A stretch of 50,279 nucleotides of DNA, from positions 1-50,279 of the forward strand of contig CANHJG010000023.1 in assembly GCA_947461205.1 (NCBI GenBank), read 5' to 3'. Of the stretch, positions 1 to 8,541 are shown one piece after another (within the stretch, counting starts at the first letter, position 1; each line of letters starts with the position of its first letter). Both the position numbers and the translations under genes were made by a program. This DNA comes from Opitutia bacterium (lineage in GTDB: Bacteria; Verrucomicrobiota; Verrucomicrobiia; Opitutales; Opitutaceae). The notes under the pieces are model-generated. The model ran no database searches. It was not told where the DNA came from and worked only from the letters and a program-made list of their open reading frames with translations.

Positions 1-1857
1 ACCTGGTGCGCCGCCGCGCTCAACCTCGCCGTCGCCCTTCTCGCCTTCGCCCTCGCGTCCGTCGCCCCGGCTCCCCCGCCCGCTCTCTCCCCGTCGCCCG
101 CGCTAGCTCCGTCCCCGTCAGCGAACCGCGCCCACCGCACCTTGTTTCTCACGCTCGCCCTCTCCGGCCTGTGCGCGCTCGGCGCCGAAGTCATCTGGAC
201 GCGCCTCCTGTCGCTCCTGCTGGGCGCGACGACCTACACATTCTCCCTCATTCTCGCCGTCTTCCTCACCGGGCTCGGCCTCGGCAGCGCCGCCGGCGCC
301 TCCGTGGCCCGGCGATCGGCTCACCCGCGCTTTGCCCTCGGCTGCTGCCAACTGCTCCAAGTCCTCGGCCTCGTTTGGGCGACCCACACCCTGACGACCC
401 TCCTCCCTTTCCGGTCGATCGATCCGGCCACGGCCGTCGGCCTGTGGCCAACCTTCCAACTCGACCTCGGCCGTTGCGCCTGGGCCATCTTGCCATCTGC
501 GGTCCTCTGGGGCGCCGCCTTTCCCCTTGCTCTCGCCGCCCTCACCACCCGCGGTACCGAGGTCGGCTGGCTGGTCGGCCGCGCCTACGCCGCCAACACC
601 GTCGGCGCCATCGTCGGCGCCGTCGCCGTCAGCCTCGCCGCGATCCCGCGGCTAGGAACCCAACTCGCCGCCCAGTTGCTCACCGGCCTCACGTTCGCCG
701 CTGCCGCCTTCGCGTTCGCGCCCCGCCGCACCAGCGACTGGCTCGCCCTCACCCTCGCCGCCACCGCCACCACCGCGCTCGTCCTCACCCTCCCGCCGAC
801 CCCCTGGCCACTCATTGCCTACGGCCGCCAAACCGCCACCACCGAGGCCACCGCCAAAGTCCTCTTCCTCGGCGAAGGGATCAACGCCTCCGTCGCGGTC
901 ACCGAAGACCCCAACGGCGAGCGCTTCTTCCACGTCAGCGGAAAAACCGAGGCGTCCAGTCTTTTCAAGGACATGCGCCTCCAACGCATGCTCGGGCACC
1001 TCCCGGCCCTCCTCCATCCGCACCCCCGTTCCGTCCTCATCGTCGGCTGCGGCGCCGGCGTTACCGCCGGCTCCTTCGTCAATTATCCCTCCGTCGAGCG
1101 CATTGTGATCTGCGAAATCGAACCTCTCATCCCCCGGGCAATCGCCACCCGCTTCGCCGCCGAAAACCACCACGTCCTCCAGGACCGCCGCGTCGAAATC
1201 GTCGATGACGATGCCCGCCATTATCTCGCTACGACCGGCGAAAAATTCGATATCATCACCTCTGACCCGATCCACCCGTGGGTCAAAGGCGCGGCCGTCC
1301 TCTACTCGCAGGAATATTTCACCCTCTGCCGGCAACACCTTAAACCCGGCGGTCTGGTGACCCAGTGGGTGCCGTTCTACGAGAGCAGCCGCGCCGTCGT
1401 GCAGAGCGAAATTGCCACCTTCTTCTCCGCCTTTCCTGACGGCACCATCTGGGGCAACGACGACGAGGGCTACGGCTACGACACCGTCGTGCTCGGCTCG
1501 CTCACGCCGCTCGCCATCGACCTCGACGAGCTCCAGGCCCGCCTCGACCGCCCCGATCACGCCGCCGCCCGCGACGCCCTGGCTCACCTGAACCTCGGCT
1601 CCGCTCTCGGTCTCATGTCCACCTATGCCGGCCAAGCCTCCGACCTGCAAACATGGCTCACCGGCGCAGAAATCAACCGCGACCGCAGCCTGCGCCTCCA
1701 ATTCCTCGCGGGGCTCGCGCTCAACTCCCACCACGGCACCGACGCTTACCACGAGATGCTCGGCCACGTCACCTACCCCGAGGCCATGTTCCGCGGCACC
1801 ACCTTCCGCCGCGAAGCCCTGCGCCAGGCCCTCTTTCCGCCCCCCGCCGCAAAGTAG
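1..1857 (+). CDS. Membrane-bound spermidine synthase-like protein, 5' end outside window
   Basis: The reading frame is open from base 1, so the gene begins upstream; the first usable start inside the window (TTG at 142) falls in the middle of the membrane part and is not the real start. About 618 codons are present. Residues 1-270 are strongly hydrophobic, with several predicted membrane segments (for example around LALSGLCALGAEVIWTRLL and a Gly/Ala-rich helix pair near base 600). From about base 870 to 1480 there is a Rossmann methyltransferase fold of the spermidine synthase type: a VLIVGCGAGVT SAM/decarboxy-SAM loop, an acidic ICEIEP strand end, then DIITSDPIHPW. The family of fused membrane/spermidine-synthase-like proteins is widespread, but actual polyamine synthesis is rarely shown, so substrate is unknown. 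It ends in TAG just before the convergent DUF1552 gene. Confidence 0.85.
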   Translation, partial: TWCAAALNLAVALLAFALASVAPAPPPALSPSPALAPSPSANRAHRTLFLTLALSGLCALGAEVIWTRLLSLLLGATTYTFSLILAVFLTGLGLGSAAGASVARRSAHPRFALGCCQLLQVLGLVWATHTLTTLLPFRSIDPATAVGLWPTFQLDLGRCAWAILPSAVLWGAAFPLALAALTTRGTEVGWLVGRAYAANTVGAIVGAVAVSLAAIPRLGTQLAAQLLTGLTFAAAAFAFAPRRTSDWLALTLAATATTALVLTLPPTPWPLIAYGRQTATTEATAKVLFLGEGINASVAVTEDPNGERFFHVSGKTEASSLFKDMRLQRMLGHLPALLHPHPRSVLIVGCGAGVTAGSFVNYPSVERIVICEIEPLIPRAIATRFAAENHHVLQDRRVEIVDDDARHYLATTGEKFDIITSDPIHPWVKGAAVLYSQEYFTLCRQHLKPGGLVTQWVPFYESSRAVVQSEIATFFSAFPDGTIWGNDDEGYGYDTVVLGSLTPLAIDLDELQARLDRPDHAAARDALAHLNLGSALGLMSTYAGQASDLQTWLTGAEINRDRSLRLQFLAGLALNSHHGTDAYHEMLGHVTYPEAMFRGTTFRREALRQALFPPPAAK

Positions 1858-1910
1858 GGCCGGCCGGCCGTCGCCCCCACCACCTTCCCGCGCAGTCGCC
1901 TGGCGTCGCT

Positions 1911-3329
1911 TCAGATCATCGTTACGCGCCCGGTCGAATCACCGATCCGTTCGACGCCTTGCACGCCCATGCGGTCGTTCATCGTCAGGAACAGATCGCT
2001 CATCGGCCGCCCACCGAGGTTCACGTGCCGCCCCGCCCGGAGCGTGCCGCCGCCGCCGCCGGCGAGAATGACCGGCAGGTTCTCGTGCGTATGGCGGTTC
2101 CCGTCGGCATTGCCCGAACCGTAAACGATCATCGAATTGTGCAGCACCGAGCGACCGTCCGCGTCCTTCTTTGCATCGAGCCGCTTCAGGAAGCGCGCGA
2201 AGTGATCCATGTAGTAGCGGTCGATCCGCGCAATCTTCCCCATGAGATCCTCGTCGTTGCGGTGGTGGGAACAGTAGTGGTGCCCCTCCGAGATACCGAT
2301 CTGCGGATACGACCGGTTCGAACCGTCGCCCGCCAACAGCAGCGTCGCAATCCGCGTCGAGTCCGTCTCGAACGACATCGCAAGCAGGTCGAACATGATG
2401 TCCATGTGATCGCCGTAGTCGGAGGGAATGCCCGCCGGCGTGTCCGCCTGCGGATCCGGCAAGGCCCCGAAGCTCTCCGTCCGTTGGATGCGCTGCTCGA
2501 TCTCCCGCACCCCCGTCAGGTATTCGTCCAGTTTAGCCCGGTCCGTCTGCCCCAGCTCCCGTTGCAGCGCCTGCGTATCCTGCCGCACAAAATCGAGCAG
2601 GGATTTCTGCGTCGCCTGCCGCAGCCGGAAATTCTCCTGGCGCTCCACCCCCGCGCCGCGGCCAAACAGGCGCTCGAACACCAGCCGCGGGTTCGGCTCC
2701 GGCGCCATCGGCACCGACGGCGACCGCCACGACAGGTTGTATTGGTACGCGCACGAGTAGCCGGAATCGCAGCGGCCCGATTTCCGCACACTGTCGCACG
2801 AAAGTTCCAACGAAGAAAACCGCGTGAGATGTCCGACGTGCTGCGCGGCGACCTGGTCGACGGACACGCCCACCTGAATGTCCGCGCTATCGGTCTTGCG
2901 CGCCCGGGCGCCGGTCAGAAACGTCGCATTCGCCCGTGCATGGTCGCCCGCCCCGTCGTTGCCCGCCTTGGCATTTTGGTGATCGAGCCCACCCAAAACC
3001 TGGAGCGACGACCGCAGCGGTGCGAGCGGCGCCATCGTCTCGCCCAACTGAAAGGCCGCGCCCTCGCCCGTCGGCCACCAGTTTTTCTGATGCACGCCGT
3101 TCGGAATGTACACGAACGCCATGCGCAGCGGCGCCCCACTCGCCGTAGTCGCCAACGGCGCCGCCCCTTTCACCAGCGGCGCGGACGCCCCGCGCAGCGC
3201 TCTGGGCAAGGCCGACTCGAGCAGCGGCAACGTCAAGGAGACGCCCACGCCGCGGAGGAACCGACGGCGGCCGAGCGCATACTGACGCTGCGCGGCGAGA
3301 TCGGACGGGGTCACAGGCTGCTTTTTCAT
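1911..3329 (-). CDS. DUF1552 domain-containing secreted protein
   Basis: This is a 472-residue protein of the DUF1552 family, abundant in Planctomycetes and Verrucomicrobia and of unknown biochemical role. The N-terminus carries a twin-arginine-like signal, GRRRFLRGVGVSLTLPLLES (residues 20-39), so export by Tat is likely. The body contains the family's long conserved stretches (RMAFVYIPNGVHQKNWWP near residue 68; GGLDHQNAK near 113; SCAYQYNLSWRSP near 193; a His-rich EGHHYCSHHRND near 344; YGSGNADGNRHTHENLP near 402). It lies 39 bp downstream of the DUF1592 gene on the same strand; the two families are normally paired, so they are probably co-transcribed and act together in the periplasm. 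The His/Asp-rich conserved motifs hint at metal binding, but that is inference. Confidence 0.9.
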   Translation of the reverse strand: MKKQPVTPSDLAAQRQYALGRRRFLRGVGVSLTLPLLESALPRALRGASAPLVKGAAPLATTASGAPLRMAFVYIPNGVHQKNWWPTGEGAAFQLGETMAPLAPLRSSLQVLGGLDHQNAKAGNDGAGDHARANATFLTGARARKTDSADIQVGVSVDQVAAQHVGHLTRFSSLELSCDSVRKSGRCDSGYSCAYQYNLSWRSPSVPMAPEPNPRLVFERLFGRGAGVERQENFRLRQATQKSLLDFVRQDTQALQRELGQTDRAKLDEYLTGVREIEQRIQRTESFGALPDPQADTPAGIPSDYGDHMDIMFDLLAMSFETDSTRIATLLLAGDGSNRSYPQIGISEGHHYCSHHRNDEDLMGKIARIDRYYMDHFARFLKRLDAKKDADGRSVLHNSMIVYGSGNADGNRHTHENLPVILAGGGGGTLRAGRHVNLGGRPMSDLFLTMNDRMGVQGVERIGDSTGRVTMI

Positions 3330-3368
3330 GGGAAAAGTGATCGCAGGACGGGAAGGGCAAGCGGGCGG

Positions 3369-5828
3369 CTACGGGGTTGAGCGGGACGTTACTGGCGGAC
3401 TCGTCCGACGCAACTTTTGAAACGGCACCGAGTTGATCACCCCGTTCAGCAACACCGACATCCGGCCACCCTCGCGCTCCAGCTCCGCGACGATCCGGTC
3501 CACCGTGTCCAAATCGCGATACGTCAGGCCGCGGCCGAGCGCGTAAGTCAGAAGTTTTTCCGCGAGGCAGCGATAGTAGTCCGATCGCCGCTCGTGCGTG
3601 AGCACGCGCTTGAGCTCGCTCACGCTGGCAAACCGTTCGCCCGTTGCCAGGCGCCCCGCCACCTCGATCTCCTGCCCCGCCTCTTGGTCCCGCCAGGTCC
3701 CCAGCGCCGTGAAATTCTCGAAAGCCAGCCCGAGCGGATCCATGCGCTCATGACACGAGCTGCACAGTTTGTTCGCCCGATGCACCGCGAGCATTTCACT
3801 CAACTTCGGTTCGCGCCCTTTAAACCCCTTGACCGCCTCCTCCAGCGCCGGCACATCCGGCGGCGGGGGCGGGGGCGGCGTGCCGAGGATATTCTCCAAA
3901 ACAAAAAGCCCCCGCTTCACCGGCGAGGTCCGCGTCGGATTCGACGTCACCGCGAGCACTGCGCCCTGCGTGAGCACACCGCCGCGCGTGCTGTTGGCCG
4001 GCAACCGCACCAGGCGCATCTCGTCGCCCGCTACCTCCGGCAAACCGTAGTGTTTCGCGAGCCGGGCGTTGAGGAACGTGTAGTCGCTGTCCAGCAGTTC
4101 CAGCACGCTGCGGTCCTGTTGCAGGACGTGGTCGAAGCACAGCTCCGTCTCGTTCCGCATCGACCGCCGCATCGGCCCGTCAAACTCGATCCGGCTCCCG
4201 TCCCGATTGCGCGTCGCCGTCTGCCCAAGCACGGCCCGCGCGTTGATCGGCACCGACTCAACATCGCGCACCTGCAACCATTGGCCCGTAAAATTTTTCA
4301 CCAACGCCTGCACCTTGGGTTCGGCCAGCATCCGTTTGACCTGCGCGGGGACTTCGCGCCGCAATTCGCCCGCCGCCGCCAGCCGCATCAACTCCGCGTC
4401 CGGCATCGTCGACCAGAGAAAATACGACAACCGCGACGCCAGGGTATAGTCATCCACGTCCGCCACCGCCTCGCTCCCCGCCACCGGCGTTTCGATCCGG
4501 AACAAAAACCGCGGCGACGCGAGCACCGCCATCATCGCCCGCCCGATGCCTTCTTCAAACGTCCGCCCGGGTTGCGCCGACGTGTCGTGCGCGATCTCTA
4601 CCAGGCGCGTGATGTAGGCCGGCTCCACCGGACGCCGGTAGGCCCGCGCCGCAAACTCGCCCAACAGCTCCCGCGCATACTGCGCGCGCTCACCCGCGCC
4701 GCCGGGCGCCGGTCCGCGCGGGAAAAACCGCGCATAGTTCGCGGGCGCCGCCCAATGCTCCGGATCGAGCGGGCCCTTCACCTGTACCGCGGCGACGCGC
4801 ACCGTGACACTCGTCGCCCCCGGCACCGACTGCGGACGCGCCGGCATCGGCGACTCACCCGCGGACCGCTCGCGCGGCACGATTTGAAACTGCACTGCAT
4901 GCGCCCCGGCCGGCCACGCCACCTCACGCACCCGGCTCATGACTTTGCGCTCCTGCCACGCCACGTCTTCGCGGAACCACTCCTCACCGCCGACCCACGC
5001 GATCAGCGTGCCCTGCCCCGGATCAAAATCAAACGTCCCGCGAATCTCCAATTCCGCCTCGACTCCATAGGTCCCCGCTTCCGCGACCCGAAACGTATGG
5101 GCCACCGTGACGGGCTTCGTGACGTTCATCCGCTCACCGGTGCCACCGCCCGCCGTCGCCCGGAACTCCCGGCCTGTCGCCGAGCGCACCGGCATGACCC
5201 GCGCCACCTTCGGCACCGCCCGCTCTACAATCACCTCCGCCGCCTGCAGATATTTCTCCAACAGCAGCGGCGACACCGTCAGCACATCCCCGATGTTGTC
5301 GAAACCGTTCCCCGAATCGTCGGGCGGAAACTCCACCTCGCTGTTGAACTCGACGCCCATGAGGTCGCTGATCGTGTTACGATACTCGGTCCGGTTGAGC
5401 CGCCGCACCGTCGCCTGGCCGGGATCCGGGGCCGCCGCGCTGAGGCCCAAGGCCTCCACCTTGATCCACTGCGTGAGGCGGGCGATCTCCCCGGCCGTGG
5501 GCCGGTCCACCCCGTCCTCGACCGGCGGCATGATCCCCGCCCGGACATTCTTGAGCGCCGCGAACCACAGATCGTGGCGCGACAGAATATCCGCAGCCGA
5601 CTTGAATTCGTCGAACGCCACCTGCCCCTTGTTCACGCCGTCCGCGTGGCAATCGTAGCAGTATTTCGCGAGGAGCGGTTGGATGTCTTGTTTGAAACGC
5701 GCCTCGGTGTCGGCCGCTCCCGCCGTCGCTCCGACCGCGATCGTTCCTCCCACCCACCAGCCGATAATCCCCGCGGCAAAGCCCGGCAAACACGTCTGCA
5801 GGAATCGGCGAGGGGCGCGGAGGGGCAT
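3369..5828 (-). CDS. DUF1592-family cytochrome c-like protein (DUF1587/1595/1592/1588/1585)
   Basis: An 819-residue exported protein with the standard multi-DUF layout of this planctomycete/verrucomicrobial family. After a hydrophobic signal segment (about residues 14-38) comes a c-type haem site, KYCYDCHADGVNKG (about residues 55-68). DUF1587 follows (VRRLNRTEYRNTISDLMGVE), then a beta-rich carbohydrate-binding-like region (about 230-360), DUF1595 (AARAYRRPVEPAYITRLVE), DUF1592 (FEEGIGRAMMAVLASPRFLF ... SRLSYFLWSTMPDAEL), and DUF1588 with a second CxxCH, LCSSCHERMDPLGLAFENF. DUF1585 (YYRCLAEKLLTYALGRGLTY) closes the C-terminus. A run of seven prolines sits before the second CxxCH. It heads a two-gene operon with the DUF1552 gene. 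The two CxxCH motifs suggest a redox function, perhaps linked to breakdown of complex carbohydrate; the reaction is not known. Confidence 0.9.
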   Translation of the reverse strand: MPLRAPRRFLQTCLPGFAAGIIGWWVGGTIAVGATAGAADTEARFKQDIQPLLAKYCYDCHADGVNKGQVAFDEFKSAADILSRHDLWFAALKNVRAGIMPPVEDGVDRPTAGEIARLTQWIKVEALGLSAAAPDPGQATVRRLNRTEYRNTISDLMGVEFNSEVEFPPDDSGNGFDNIGDVLTVSPLLLEKYLQAAEVIVERAVPKVARVMPVRSATGREFRATAGGGTGERMNVTKPVTVAHTFRVAEAGTYGVEAELEIRGTFDFDPGQGTLIAWVGGEEWFREDVAWQERKVMSRVREVAWPAGAHAVQFQIVPRERSAGESPMPARPQSVPGATSVTVRVAAVQVKGPLDPEHWAAPANYARFFPRGPAPGGAGERAQYARELLGEFAARAYRRPVEPAYITRLVEIAHDTSAQPGRTFEEGIGRAMMAVLASPRFLFRIETPVAGSEAVADVDDYTLASRLSYFLWSTMPDAELMRLAAAGELRREVPAQVKRMLAEPKVQALVKNFTGQWLQVRDVESVPINARAVLGQTATRNRDGSRIEFDGPMRRSMRNETELCFDHVLQQDRSVLELLDSDYTFLNARLAKHYGLPEVAGDEMRLVRLPANSTRGGVLTQGAVLAVTSNPTRTSPVKRGLFVLENILGTPPPPPPPDVPALEEAVKGFKGREPKLSEMLAVHRANKLCSSCHERMDPLGLAFENFTALGTWRDQEAGQEIEVAGRLATGERFASVSELKRVLTHERRSDYYRCLAEKLLTYALGRGLTYRDLDTVDRIVAELEREGGRMSVLLNGVINSVPFQKLRRTSPPVTSRSTP

Positions 5829-5942
5829 GGGGGTGGTCTGACGTTCAGGAGTGTGCCACGGTTGCGACGCCGGGCGACAGTTTTTCCGCCGAAAAAACCG
5901 CCTTTTCGCCCCCCGCCGCAGCCGCCCGGCCCGCGGATTACC

Positions 5943-7211
5943 TCAGCTCAAATCGCGGATGCTGCCAAATTGCGGGTCGAACAATCGCTGGTAGGTCCGC
6001 ACAATCATCCCGTCCGTCAGCCCGGCCAGCCAGTCGCAGATCTGTCGCGCCTTGCCGGCCTCCGTCGTCTCGGCGTCGAGCAGGCGGCCCACCCGCGGCG
6101 GCAAAATATTGATCACCCGCCCGCCCTTCTCGACGTAATTGCGCCAGCACGATTCCCACAGCTGAAACAACACCCGCCGCGCCTTGTGCTCCATCTGCTG
6201 GAGCTGCGGGCTTTCGAAAATCACGTCGTTGGCCAGCTTCTTGTAAAACGCCGCCTCGCGCTCGGCGCCCGCCGCGATCACCAGTTCAAACCGGTAGCGG
6301 TTCGTCTTCGCCGACATGAAATTCGTCCGTTCGCGCAGTTTGCAGGCCGTGATAAACCCGCCGACCTTTTGCGCGAACACGCTTTCCAACCGGTCGCCGC
6401 GGATGGCCGTGCACAACTGGTCGAGCCAGCGCTGCCGCTCCGCATCGATCGCCGCCCCCGCCGCCCACGCTTCGATGCGTTCGATCGTGAGGAATCCCGC
6501 CTTCACGCCGTCGACGATGTCGTTGAGCGAATACGCCGCATCGTCCGCCCAGTCCATGATCTGACACTCGACGCTCTTGAACGCATTCAGCTTTTCCCCG
6601 CCCTGCAGCTCGTCGGGAATTTTTGCCTCACCGAAAACAAACGCCCGGTGCCGCTCCTGCGGATCGTACAAAAAATGGTTCGTCGGCGGCGCGGGAAACT
6701 CGCGGAAGAGCTTCTTGTATTTCAATACGCCGTCGAGCAGCGCCCGCGTCGGCACCATGCCGCGCACGCCCGCCTCGTTCTGATACATCGTCTCCGTCAG
6801 CAAATGCAGCGTCTGCGCGTTACCCTCAAACCCGCCCCACGGGCCCATCAGTTCCTGCAACGTCCGCTCGCCCGAATGGCCGAACGGCGGGTGCCCGAGA
6901 TCGTGGGCCAGGCACACCGCTTCGACCAGGTCGCTGTTGATCTGAAAGTCTTCGCGCAGCGGCGCCCCCCGCGACCGCAGGTACGCACAGATCGATCGGC
7001 CGATCTGCGCGACCTCCATCGAGTGCGTCAGCCGCGTGCGGTAAAAATCGTACTCCCCCGAAAGAAACACCTGCGTCTTCGACTGCAGCTTGCGGAACGC
7101 ATGCGCGTGGATGATGCGGTCGCGGTCCATCTGGAACGGCGTGCGGTAGTCGCGCTTGCGGCTGCCGCCCGGCGTTTCGCTGTCGAACGCGGTGTAGAAA
7201 CGGTTGGTCAT
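5943..7211 (-). CDS. dgt: dGTPase-like HD-domain dNTP triphosphohydrolase
   Basis: A 422-residue HD-superfamily protein matching deoxyguanosinetriphosphate triphosphohydrolase-like enzymes, which hydrolyse dNTPs to the nucleoside plus tripolyphosphate. Visible motifs: RDRIIHAHAFRKLQSKTQVF near residue 28, the first metal His in TRLTHSMEVAQIGRSI (about 57-72), the HD pair in CLAHDLGHPPFGHSGE (about 99-114), and the distal Asp region ECQIMDWADDAAYSLND (about 215-231). Length fits the long (type 1/2) members. The start is the first ATG, which gives the usual family N-terminus ending in RDYRTPFQMDRDR. The neighbouring decayed MGMT-like sequence lies divergently just upstream, so the promoter must sit within roughly the first 75 bp upstream of the start. 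Exact substrate preference cannot be read from sequence. Confidence 0.92.
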   Translation of the reverse strand: MTNRFYTAFDSETPGGSRKRDYRTPFQMDRDRIIHAHAFRKLQSKTQVFLSGEYDFYRTRLTHSMEVAQIGRSICAYLRSRGAPLREDFQINSDLVEAVCLAHDLGHPPFGHSGERTLQELMGPWGGFEGNAQTLHLLTETMYQNEAGVRGMVPTRALLDGVLKYKKLFREFPAPPTNHFLYDPQERHRAFVFGEAKIPDELQGGEKLNAFKSVECQIMDWADDAAYSLNDIVDGVKAGFLTIERIEAWAAGAAIDAERQRWLDQLCTAIRGDRLESVFAQKVGGFITACKLRERTNFMSAKTNRYRFELVIAAGAEREAAFYKKLANDVIFESPQLQQMEHKARRVLFQLWESCWRNYVEKGGRVINILPPRVGRLLDAETTEAGKARQICDWLAGLTDGMIVRTYQRLFDPQFGSIRDLS

Positions 7212-7284
7212 CGAGTTTCATTTTCGACACGAACCGCTCGCCGGCCACGACGCAATCCCGCAGATGCCTCCCTGCCCCACCGCG

Positions 7285-7490
7285 CCCGGCCCCTGCGCCG
7301 TCGTGGGGCCCGACTCCGCCCTCACCGCCTTTGCGCTGCCCGGCGCCGCGCTCGGCGCCAACCCCTGGCCCCTCGTCCTCCCCTGTCACCGCGTCGTCGC
7401 CGCCCGGGCAAAATGACCGGTGTCTCCGACCCCGCCGGCGTCATCACCAAAGCCCGGTCCCCGCGCTCGAGGACGCCCGATGGCTGAGGG
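7285..7490 (+). pseudogene. Remnant of a methylated-DNA-protein cysteine methyltransferase (MGMT/Ogt)
   Basis: The stretch translates, in the frame of base 7321, to ALPGAALGANPWPLVLPCHR followed by VVAARAK and a stop. ANPxPLxxPCHRV is the active-site signature of O6-alkylguanine-DNA alkyltransferases, with the acceptor Cys codon at 7384-7386. After the TGA the homology goes on in a second frame (MTGVSDPAGVITKAR, compare the family's GGFSAPGGxxTK) and then in a third (PALEDARWLR, compare the usual ALEGA C-terminus). So two frameshifts interrupt the C-terminal domain. The upstream two thirds of a normal MGMT is missing: the dgt start lies only about 75 bp before the remnant. No working product is possible. 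The match is read by eye from the family motif. Confidence 0.75.
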
Positions 7491-7538
7491 CAACACGCCG
7501 GCTTGCAGGTTTTTCGGAACTGCGCCCAACTCCGTTCC

Positions 7539-7973
7539 GTGAAGAAACCCCACCGTGCCGCCACCCCGGCCCTCTCACCCGCTTTGCTCCGCCGGCTCGA
7601 AAAAAACGCGCGCGCCGCGGCGAACGCCTCCTACTCACCCTACTCCGCGTTTCGCGTCGGCGCCGCCATCGTCTGCGGCTCCGGCAAAATCTTCAACGGC
7701 TGCAATGTCGAGAACGCGTCCTACGGCCTGTGCAATTGTGCCGAGCGCACCGCCATTTTTACCGCGGCCGCGACCGGTGAGCGCGTTGTCCACGCCGTTC
7801 TGGTCTACACCCCGACCCCGACCCCGAGCAGTCCGTGCGGTGCCTGCCGCCAAGTGATCAACGAGTTCGGGCCCGACGCGGTCGTCATCAGCGTCTGCGA
7901 CGGCCCCGGCCGCATCGAGACCACCTTGTCCGCCCTCCTCCCCGCCGCCTTCGGCCCGAAAAACCTGCGGTGA
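7539..7973 (+). CDS. cdd: Cytidine deaminase
   Basis: A 144-residue homotetrameric-type cytidine deaminase that converts cytidine/deoxycytidine to uridine/deoxyuridine in pyrimidine salvage. The zinc and catalytic motifs are intact: NGCNVENASYGLCNCAERTA (substrate-binding NVENASY, zinc Cys and catalytic Glu in CAER) and SSPCGACRQVINEFG (two zinc Cys). The SPYSAFRVGAA motif marks the normal N-terminal strand. The start is uncertain: no ATG occurs before the domain. A GTG at 7539 (VKKPHRAA) gives the usual length; a TTG at 7503 would add 12 residues that look unlike the family. No clear ribosome binding site precedes either. The gene stands alone between two decayed genes. Confidence 0.93.
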   Translation: MKKPHRAATPALSPALLRRLEKNARAAANASYSPYSAFRVGAAIVCGSGKIFNGCNVENASYGLCNCAERTAIFTAAATGERVVHAVLVYTPTPTPSSPCGACRQVINEFGPDAVVISVCDGPGRIETTLSALLPAAFGPKNLR

Positions 7974-7992
7974 GTGTGCGGCTGGACCGGAT

Positions 7993-8541
7993 TCAAAGCC
8001 GGGCGGAAAACTCCCGGAGCGCTGGCCAGAGCTCGTTTCCCGCCACGCCCAAGAGGTCGTTGTGGCCGGCCGATTTCATCCGGATAAACCGCTTCGGCTA
8101 GCGGGCCGCGGCAAACAGCGCATCGCCGTGGTGGACCGGGACGACCCCGTCGGCCTCGCCATGGAGGATTAGGCTAGGCTATCACACCGCGGAGAGCGTC
8201 CGCAGGTTTTCAAATCGATCGAACGGCAGCAGCGGCCCGCGTCTCATGACCCGGTCGGAACCGGCGAACGCGCTCTGCAGCACCAGCCCGGCCTCCGGCT
8301 CGCGGGACGCCAACTCCACCGCGCCTTCCCCGCCGCGCTTACTCCCCTAAACCGGCCGACGATCCACCGATACACCCCTCTGCTGACGCCGATCGCCGAG
8401 CGCCACTCGCGCGGCCTCGGTAACCGAACGCCCCGACCGCAACCGGCCCCACCCCGTCGCGCCCGCGTCGACCAGCCACCCCGCACCGGCCCAACGCCAG
8501 ACCCGCGAAGGGTGCGCCCTCCCGCTGGCCCGCGGAAAGAA
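7993..8541 (-). pseudogene. Decayed alpha/beta hydrolase gene (YfhR/Bem46-like)
   Basis: The minus strand carries a ruined alpha/beta hydrolase. Reading down from about 8340 in one frame gives GGEGAVELASREPEAGLVLQ, then SAFAGSDRVMRRGPLLPFDR, then FENLRTLSAV, two adjacent stops (TGA TAG near 8183-8178), PSLILHGEADGVVPVHHGD, ALFAAAR, a third stop (TAG near 8099), and PKRFIRMKSAGHNDLLGVAG to a normal TGA at 7993. HGEADGVVP holds the acid residue and SAGHND the catalytic His of the fold. Upstream, a further stop (TAG near 8349) hits the nucleophile-elbow region. The N-terminal half is in another frame (VGAFGYRGRASGARRS, compare AFDYRGYGRSGGRPS). At least one frameshift and four stops rule out function. 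It lies directly downstream of hisS on the same strand. Confidence 0.85.

Noticed and set aside
6-1208. Arg/Pro-rich plus-strand frame in the first kilobase
   Set aside because: It is the +2 shadow of the spermidine synthase-like gene, which is open from base 1 and carries the SAM fold.
5877-5905. A GTTTTT...AAAAAC hairpin between dgt and the DUF1592 gene
   Set aside because: The stem is almost all A-T with no GC core, so it is not a credible terminator.
3417-7487. A 1356-codon open frame on the plus strand
   Set aside because: It lies antisense to the DUF1592 and dgt genes, is Arg/His/Pro-rich with no domain, and arises from high GC in the real genes' third positions.
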